A stretch of DNA of 64,000 nt from Pteria penguin. Taxonomy: Eukaryota; Mollusca; Bivalvia; Pterioida; Pteriidae. Positions within the stretch are counted from its first letter, which is position 1, and every line of letters begins with the position of its first letter. The DNA lies in contig CM068581.1 in NCBI GenBank assembly GCA_035048485.1, positions 10,491,430-10,555,429 of the forward strand. Reading direction: 5' to 3'. Of the stretch, positions 56,480 through 64,000 are shown one piece after another. Below the pieces are notes generated by a model. The model was given only the letters and a program-made list of their open reading frames with translations, had not been told where the DNA came from and did not search any database. A program made the position numbers and the translations under genes.

Positions 56480-57830
56480 AAGAAGCAAACAAAGAAATTA
56501 TACAGAAATGTTGGATTCGGTGTAAATAAGTCTTCTTCCCAATTAAGTGTCGACCGGTACTTGTCTGACCACTTCACCGAGCACATACTTGAACCAAACA
56601 GATGTGGCTTAAGTGGTGTTTAACTCCAGTCTTACGAAACACATAGCAAGGCCAATTATATACGATTTCATAGTATTTACAATTACCAATGTCCATTTTT
56701 GATACTTATTGTAAATATTTGCGTTGATTACTAGATGTCACTCTCCAGCGCCAATTCGTCCGCATGAATCTATATACGTCACTGATCAATGATTATTATG
56801 AAATATTATTACAACTGGACCTCTAATCCTATCCCAATAGAGAGTATAGCGGTAGGTCATAATGTCTCCTTCACGAATGAGCTAGCATTTCTCGCTGTCA
56901 TCTAGCGGTGGTCGTCTATTGCTTTTATTCACGAACATTACCATTTTAAACAAATAAAGGTTTCCAGAATATTTTGAACCGATATATTATTCAAATTCAC
57001 AGGTGAGGAAGTTATATAAACACAATTCATGATTACTCTAGATTTTGGCTAAACATTTATAGTTAAATGAAGTGTCTATGATCTGAAGGACATCGGTGAC
57101 CTGACTCACCTCATTACTCAATGCTGTCGCTACTCTGTGTATATGTACATGTGTCTGAATTATAGGAATAACATGTGATCATGGAAAATCTTAGATATTT
57201 AGAATTTTTATGATTTACTGTCACTCTATTGTATCTAACACCAGAAACTATAGGGTTGCTCGGTACAAAGATCTTTCCTCCAGATTTTACGACAGGGCAT
57301 TGTCCTGCATGGCCCCGTGTGACTCCTGGCAGGACTCTGAGGATACTCTCTGCCTGCTTCATCGCTGTATCCCAGCGTTATATTACAGTGTTGAGGTGAA
57401 GGACCAGTGCTAATGACACTACCATCTCCAGAACCTGAGTAGGGGGCTAAAGTGTCGATTATCATAAGTTGAAGTTATGGTCACTGAGCACACATTATAC
57501 ACAGAGAAACAGCCGGGGCCCTTCAGCCTTCTCACTGTGCGATCACAAACGGTCACTCGTCTGTCTACATTGCTAGATAGCTTAGGTTAAATAGTGCGAT
57601 TCTAGACCATTAGTGATCTCCATTGATGACTGAACAGATTTCAACCAACGGCAAATCATAAAGATAACTTTTGCTTTAATGATATTTGAATTGTATATTG
57701 TATATTATACATAGTCATGGTGTTTTTCATTCATAGATCTGGTATAGACTTCGAGAAGTACAGACTCTCACAGTTTACCCTCCTGCATTTATTTAAGTAA
57801 ATACCTAATCGAGAGTGATAGCGTACCTCT
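56480..57830. other. CHSY1 intron 1, unassigned
   Basis: 57210-57465 has higher GC than its surroundings and open frames on both strands (plus: YKDLSSRFYDRALSCMAPCD; minus: GSGDGSVISTGPSPQHCNIT). Neither is recognised, and neither matches the missing part of chondroitin synthase. The rest shows nothing. Confidence 0.35.
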
Positions 57831-58495
57831 CACTTCATATTTCTTTCGAAACCAAACCAACATTCCAGTTATGCTTTAATGCCACCACGAGGCATCGTCG
57901 GTATAGGGAGATTTGCTTGGTCCGTCTTTCGTCATTCTGTGCTTTCGTCACAAAATTGATGTCCGGAGTGATATTTGAATATCCATGCACCCTATCCTAT
58001 TTGGATATATAGATATTTATCAAAATGGGAAGGTGCCTATTGATTTTGGGATCGATACTTCAAAGTCACTACCGCCAATACAAGTAAAAATAGATTGCAA
58101 TGATTGACTTCTGGATGATAAACCAACCAAATTTGGTATTATGGATACGGAAGTTAACTAAAGAAGATGCCTTGTGATTTAGAGGTCAATAGGCGAAAAG
58201 CTAGATAATCACTGAAAAGTACAATTTATTGGTTTCCTGGTCATAACTCAAGTGCCATGCATCCTATACAAACTATGTTTGGATGTATCAAAATCAATTG
58301 AAAACGGGAGGATGCCTACTATTTGATTTGGGCCTGGGGATACAAAGGTAAAAGATAAAGTGACAGGTAGTATCTTTAAGAAGTTCTGACCCATGAAACT
58401 TATAATTTAGACATGTTAGCCAGGAAAAGCTTGTTGCTGCTATGAAATAGGTCCACAGCAGGGGCATATGTTTTACAAACATACCCTAGTTAAAT
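57830..58495 (-). repeat. Family D tandem-core element, reverse orientation
   Basis: Read on the minus strand it begins 'aactagggtatgtttgtaaa', ACATATGCCCCTGCTG, 'catagcagcaacaagctttt', the same head as at 18612. It then holds two units of about 250 bp with 'aatagtaggcatcctcccgt' and 'aattgattttgatacatcc'. Confidence 0.7.
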
Positions 58496-60810
58496 TATGT
58501 ATTTACAAATCTTTGACAGAGTTAATTTCCTATCTTTTCGCCTTCTCTCGCTAAATTTGTTATAAATATAAATGTTAATTCTTACTTGAAACGAGCTTAC
58601 AAAATAGTTGATTCGGAAACGAGTTTACAATGCAGGTGAATCGGATTCGATCCGCAGTCGGGATTAGGCGCTGTTATTACTGGTACGTTGATCATGTCCA
58701 GATTTCTTCTCACCATATCGTATTGTCTATAGTCCTAATGAATATGGTAATTGATAAAAAAAATTATCCATATTACATATGACAGTATACTGTACATGTA
58801 TGACTGAAATATTATTATGTTTATCAGTCCTTTGATACTTCTCGCTAGGGTCACTGATGAAGATTCCTAAAACAAGTACATGTATTTTCCATACCTCAAA
58901 TTCTAAGTAGGTATTTAATGATGTATTGCGTACTTGATTACCAGCTAAGAAATCTCGCTACATTTGCAGTTAAACAGTGAGATACCATTTTGAATCTTAC
59001 CTTGATATTCTTTACTCAGTTTGAATCAGTTTTTGTTGTTGTTGTTGTTGTCCCATTAAGACAAATTTTCTGGAGAGCTCTTGCCACACTATCAGTGTTA
59101 CGTCGACGGTGTCGTCGGCGTAGACAACAGTCAAAAATTATTTTTCAAATGAACATAGTTCCTCTGCTATATAAGAGTAGGCATATTTCAATCATATATA
59201 TATTTCTCTTATCTCTCAGTTTTGACTTTTAGACTTTGATCTTGTCTTTGGGGTAATTAAAAAAAAAACCTTTAACCTAGTTCATATTTTTCGACAATAA
59301 AAATTTTGGAAGAGAGCCCTCCCCTTTCACCACATCACTTCTACATCTGTTGATTGTGCACCGGATGCAAGACAATATAATTATGTAAGTACACCTTTGG
59401 TCCCCTGACCTTTCGTTCCGAGACAAGGATTATCATAGCGGGAAGTATTCAAGATGCATAACGATTTCAATAAAGGAAATGCTGTTGACAAGGCTCATGT
59501 AAAGTGTCTGGGAATGCGTCTCTTGCACATGTTTTATGGTACCAGTTCTGATATATCGGATGCAGGTGTTGTACTTGTTTGTCGTGCCACCTACAAGAAT
59601 AAAAGTGCATGGATGAGCGGCTGCGCTATAGTGTGGTATATCTTCTGTGCGGTATGGTAAAATGCGATCTTCTCACAGTCACTAGGTACTCGTTCCCTTT
59701 TGATTACATCAAAATTAAACAATAATTCGTTTCTTCTCAATCACATGACAGACTTTATTCCTCTCTTTTTCTTTTATAATATCTGGACATTATTTCACAT
59801 TTTTCATGTTTCTCCGTCGTGTCCTATATTCCATTTACACTCCAGAAATACGGACTTATGGTCCTCTTTTTTCCATGTATTAAACTCACAGGATTACTTT
59901 AAAGTGCCGGTTCCTTTTTGTGTGTCCTCTATATTTACTGTGCATAAAGTAGATGAGAAGCAATGAATGTTCATGCTCCATAAAATCATTAGCGAAGCCA
60001 TGTTACTCGATCGGCAGCAAAGACAATAAATGGTATAAATTTGTTGTTTCGCGCCAACATATTTTCACTTGTATGGGGACGGTATTTGCCTGTTGCATTT
60101 GTATAGAGATTTAGGCGTATGCAACGGACCCATCCAAAGCAGTTAAGAGACCTTCAACAAGCCACGTGTACCATGGTATGGAACATGGGCTTGTCTGATC
60201 AGAATGACAGGGCATGATGGAGTGGCCGGTGGGGCTCCAGCCCGGAACAGACCACTATTTTAGTACCAAGCTCCTAACCGACCTAGCTAAGCCCACTCAC
60301 AAAATTACGTTCAGGTTTTAAAACAAATTTTCGTATTTTCTTCCAAGATTCAGTCTGAGAAATAAGTAAAAAAAGTCTTGGTTTGTAGTTTAAATATATA
60401 TGTACAATGCAACTCCGCGAGAAAGCTATAAAGAAGAGAGATCGATTTCATGGTGTATTTTTATTAGTAACCAGGAAGCGATGCTCATCTAAGAATAATG
60501 AAATTTAGACTAAAAAATCTTCTTGTTGTAACGAATTAGATAGAAAGCCATTAATTCTAGTCATGGTATGCAGGGATGGTTTTCAATTGCTATCCTAAGA
60601 ATAAAAAAACTATCATACATAAAAAAATCATAGTGTAGAAAAGTGTAGAACGTTTTGTTCCCTCGTACTCCACGTCTCATTGTTGGAGAAGCTTTTGCCA
60701 CGGTTCATCTCTGCTTTCTCCTATTTTCTTAATCCTTTTCTTTAGGTATTCTACCACGCCTACTCTTGTGAGGTAATCCCATGAGTTGTTCTATAAATCA
60801 CTTTCTGGAG
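58496..60810. other. CHSY1 intron 1, unassigned
   Basis: It includes a (TTG)n at about 59036-59051 and the short inverted pair GTCGACGGTGTCGTCGGCGT at 59102. No exon, complete repeat or recognised protein was seen; frames at 58990-59232, 59454-59660 and 59700-59966 lack features. Confidence 0.4.
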
Positions 60811-60814
60811 GGCG

Positions 60815-60975
60815 CTGTGTACCTCTTTATCTGTGGTCGCAGACGTAAACATGCTTCCGCCAGTCAGCCACCTTTATCCATTCATCACAATATATATATA
60901 TATGTGATTATTAGATAAGGAAGCTTTCACATACACAGGTCTCATGTCTGTTTTGTGCATCAGAAGTCTCACTAG
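60815..60975. repeat. Direct repeat, copy 1
   Basis: It begins CTGGAGGGCGCTGTGTACCT, CTTTATCTGTGGTCGCAGAC, then 'aaacatgcttccgccagtca', a short (AT)7 and 'aggaagctttcacatacaca'. About 95% identical outside the (AT)n to copy 2 at 61350. Confidence 0.9.
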
Positions 60976-61349
60976 TTGGTGCGAACAACCTCTTGGGAAT
61001 TTGGTCAGCATCTGTTCTCACAAGACATACACTGGTAGAGAATAATCATACTTCCTTCTTCCTGTAGTTGGCATTAAGGTTAGACAAGGTGTGCTAACAG
61101 TTATACGCAGATGAATTATATGGCTTATTTGTCCATCGACGTTGTATTTTACCGTTATAGTGATATCATCCCTGGGAGGGCTTTGTTATCTTTTTATCGT
61201 TAGCTGCGGAAATTGACACTAGCTGTAAGCAGTTTGGTAGAATGTCGGTGCTTCATTTCTACTTTCTACCCATAAGACACGCACCGTTACATATTCCAGT
61301 GACAGGAAGAATATGATTAATTGGCAGTTTTTTTGTTTTTTGTTTTATT

Positions 61350-61433
61350 TTCTGGAGGGCGCTGTGTACCTCTTTATCTGTGGTCGCAGAAGTAAACATG
61401 CTTCCGCCAGTCAGCCACCTCTATCCATTCATC

Positions 61434-61499
<66 letters not shown>

Positions 61500-61570
61500 T
61501 AATAGATCAGGAAGCTTTCACATACACAGGTTCTATGTCTGTTTTGTGCATCAGAAGTGTCTCACTTACT
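61350..61570. repeat. Direct repeat, copy 2, with expanded (AT)n
   Basis: Same sequence as 60815-60975, but the AT dinucleotide tract is about 29 units (61437-61496) instead of 7. A (TTTA)8 tract follows at about 61583-61615. Confidence 0.92.
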
Positions 61571-61580
61571 GTATTCGGTG

Positions 61581-61615
<35 letters not shown>

Positions 61616-61849
61616 CAATATTTTAGACTTAATAAATTTTCAATGATTTCAAGATCTTTAACGATTAGATAAGGTCTAAAAATTGAATTTATGATTTTTT
61701 TTAAATTCAAGTAGTATTATCCGGAAGGGAAAAGGCATTTGAACTTTATTACAGATACGAAATTAATTTGAAATATGATTAAAAAGTTTTAGGCCCCATG
61801 TACTTAGGAATACCTTGGATTGAAGGAATTGTCATAATTTTTCAATATA

Positions 61850-63016
61850 GTTTCCCTTAATCTCATTGAGTCTCTGTTTCAATTTCTGAATCCCTTCAAA
61901 AAAGAATGCCTCATTCTGGTCCTCTTAGTACTTATATACAGCGTCCATGACACTCTCATTGCTTCCAGAATTCTTACAACATAGAAAGTAAGATTTTAGT
62001 TTTGAAAACCGATAGAAATCAGATGGGGCTCAATATTGAGAATATGAAAAATGAGGAAGAAGATGGAAGCTGCATTGTGTCGCACCCGTCATTACAAAGA
62101 TCTTCGTAAGTGTGATATGGTGCATTATCCAGACTTGTTAAGTCTCTCTGTTAAGAGTGTATTTATTCATAATGTCCCTCATATGAAATTCTACTCGTCA
62201 TTCTGCATTCTCTAGAACATAGACACATTTACGTATTATAGGGAGCACAGAATGGAGGATAATTATTAAGGAAAACATAACCTAGAGACTTGAGCAAGTC
62301 TATGCATTATCCTGCAAGAGGAGAACGCCTCTGATTAATAGCTTTCCTCTTCTCTTTCTCACAGTCTCCTGACGCAGCCTCTTAAGTTCACTTGCATAAT
62401 ATGCACCGTTTATTGTAAGGTCTTTCTCAAGAAAATCAATCCTGATGATGATTACTCCCTGATTGTCCCTAAAGATAAAGGCCATGACTTCCCAACCGAG
62501 GAAACTTTCTTAGATTTTAGGAGGGTTGAACCAGGGAAAATCCATTGCATGTTGTGTTTCTTAGATTCAGGATCAAAAGGATAAAACAAAGATTTCTCCT
62601 GAGTGACAATTCGACCCATAAAATCCATATGGTCATCTTCAGAGCGAGGCAAAAGACACAAAAAGAACATCATACCTATTTCTCTTTTCGCCTTCAGTCA
62701 ACATTCTAGGGACCCATCTATTTGAAACCTTAGACATGCCTAAGATGTCAGTTAAAACTGATTGAACAGCCCATAACTTGTCAACTTCTTTGGCTATATC
62801 TCGGAAGTTTCGCTTTCTGTCACACATGACAAGTGTGCTCAATATCAACGTTTTAGTCTGTGGTAGCCTCCTTTTGACATCCAGCCCATTCGTCATCTTC
62901 AGTTTTCTTCCTTTTCCTCCTCCTGCAGCCCATTTTAACAGTATTAATGCTATCATGAAAAGGTGACTCCTTCCGAAGGGTTTTGATGTATTGTCATTTT
63001 TTAATTTTAAATTCAT
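61850..63016 (-). pseudogene. Mariner transposase relic
   Basis: In order on the minus strand: GRSHLFMIAL near the helix-turn-helix end; LPQTKTLILSTLVMCDRKRN, FRDIAKEVDKLWAVQSVLTD, ILGMSKVSNRWVPRMLTEGE (the WVPRLLTPEQK linker motif of mariners); FYPFDPESKKHNMQWIFPGS (HYEPESKRQSMQW type); VMAFIFRDNQGVIIIRIDFL; INGAYYASELKRLR; LLLQDNA followed by a stop where the DNAPAH motif should continue; then a decayed end including 'EAFFFEGIQKLKQRLNEI'-like text. At least two frame changes and several stops make it dead. The Asp-Asp-Asp residues cannot all be placed. No intact terminal repeats were found. Confidence 0.88.
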
Positions 63017-63019
63017 AAA

Positions 63020-63061
63020 CCAAACATGACAGTATAATCAAAACATGACAGTATAATCAAA
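63020..63061. repeat. 19-bp tandem duplication
   Basis: ACATGACAGTATAATCAAA occurs twice in a row immediately beyond the mariner relic. Confidence 0.9.
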
Positions 63062-63111
63062 AGTTATACTACCCTCACTCTCTTCCAAAAACTTTTAACA
63101 CTATTTTTAAG

Positions 63112-63198
63112 AAGTTGGTTCCCTCCAGCTTTCATGTCGCGATATGACTGAGAAATTGTTGAACGCGACGTAAAACATCAACCAACCAACCAACCAGT
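63112..63198 (+). repeat. 5'-truncated SINE
   Basis: 'ttggttccctccagctttca', TGTCGCGATATGACTGAGAA, ATTGTTGAACGCGACGTAAA, ACATCAACCAACCAACCAAC matches the body and tail of the SINE at 4864. The tRNA-like head is missing. Confidence 0.88.
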
Positions 63199-63314
63199 TA
63201 GATAATGTCAGTATTATATACATTTTTTTCTTAAGTTTGATTTAATTTCCGTTTGTTGTATTACAATATCTAATTTTCCTAAGCTCTTCAGGATCAAGGT
63301 TTTTTGTATATTAT

Positions 63315-64000
63315 TATCCCCCCTTTACAACGAAGAAGGGGGTATATTTGAATCACCTTGTCTGTTCGTCCATCTAGCCAAAGACGCGTCCTTGTCCGGA
63401 GTTTTTCTCATTTACTTTTCCATAGATTCCATCGTAATTTTAGATATAGCTTTATAACCATTCAAAGGTGTACATCTCCAGTTTTCATTTCTTTATGCCA
63501 TTTTTAAACTTTTTGTTTGGGGTCGGGGAACTTTGTTCTCCAGATACAACCTTGTTCGGAGGTTTTCTCATGTACCTTTCTATAGATTCCATTGAAATTA
63601 TAGATTCAGTTTCATTAACACATAAAGATTGCACGTCCCATTTTCATATCTTTGGAGCCATTTTTCAACATTTTTGTGATCTTGCCAGTTTGGACTTCGC
63701 TTCCTAAATACAATGTTTTCTGGAGTTTTCTCATTTACCTTTCCATAGATTCCATTGAAATTATAGATATAGCTTCATTATCACATGAAGGTGTGTACTA
63801 TCATTTTCATGTCTTTGGAGCCATTTTTCAACCTTTTCTTTCTTTTTCTTTTTCTTTTTTTTTTTTTTTTTTGGTTTTTGTTTTGATTTGGTTGTTTTTG
63901 CCATTTTTGGACATAATGCATTTATTTTGGGACTTTGTGCTTTCTGTGCTATCCATAGACATAAGCTTGTCTGGATGTTATTTTTTCATTGATTATACCT
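63315..64000 (+). repeat. Tandem-core element, ~170-bp units, running off the window
   Basis: It starts with CCCCCCTTTACAACGAAGAA, GGGGGTATATTTGAATCACC, TTGTCTGTTCGTCC, then three or more units with 'ttctcatttacctttccata', 'gattccattgaaattataga', 'agcttcattatcacatgaag' and 'tctttggagccatttttcaa'. A T-rich tract lies at about 63836-63875. The plus frame 63468-63707 is not considered a gene. Confidence 0.7.

Noticed and set aside
55990..56586. 198-codon minus frame with HLYCDGICLIHVTPRS repeats
   Set aside because: Explained by the 51-bp tandem repeat; the parts outside it show no recognised domain.
57210..57465. Possible chondroitin synthase exon 2
   Set aside because: Translations on both strands were compared with the expected residues after the HEDVEVGRCVR region and do not match.
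1..64000. A new defence, biosynthetic or mobile operon-like system
   Set aside because: Apart from two ordinary eukaryotic genes and transposon relics no clustered coding capacity exists in the window.

Overview
This is AT-rich, intron-containing, very repeat-dense animal DNA. The best fit is a bivalve or closely related mollusc. That is inferred from tRNA-derived SINEs ending in CAATCAACC-type tails, from dispersed elements carrying AAGGTCA and 'aagtccaagggccataa' units, and from protein matches to metazoan genes; I cannot name the species. There is no operon, CRISPR array, phage or other prokaryotic system here. No rRNA or plausible functional tRNA was seen, only tRNA-like parts of SINEs.

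Two real protein-coding genes are supported, arranged head to head about 0.8 kb apart. On the minus strand, ten coding exons between 52384 and 15444 join in consistent phase into a 1048-residue RPRD2-type protein: an N-terminal CID domain that reads the RNA polymerase II CTD, an RPRD/CREPT coiled-coil region, then a long proline-rich tail. On the plus strand, 53209-54042 is the first coding exon of a chondroitin synthase (CHSY1/CHSY3 type), with a membrane anchor and a DDD glycosyltransferase motif. Its remaining exons lie beyond the window. The interval 52385-53208 is therefore a probable bidirectional promoter and holds a YY1-like site.

Layout: 1-15 kb is intergenic repeat DNA. It holds a LINE relic, a 54-copy 43-bp minisatellite, a SINE with a perfect 9-bp target duplication, a 52-bp array with a recent five-unit higher-order duplication, three long fold-back palindromes and an internally deleted Tc1 element. 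15-52 kb is the RPRD2 gene, whose introns carry at least seven separate minisatellite arrays (26, about 36, 42/53, 43/44, 47, 63 and 86/94 bp), MITEs, a hAT-like insertion, a Tigger-like relic and many dispersed tandem-core elements. 54-64 kb is CHSY1 intron 1, with a 51-bp array, tandem-core elements, a duplicated block, an (AT)n tract and a decayed mariner transposase.

The most unusual theme is at least four element families (called A-D here) with the same plan: short conserved termini around an internal run of diverged 130-300 bp tandem units. This resembles described bivalve 'pearl'/Helitron-like tandem-core elements, but the family assignment is inference. Nothing here looks like a new biochemical pathway. 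The novelty candidates are repeat architectures and the SPxW repeats of the RPRD2 tail.
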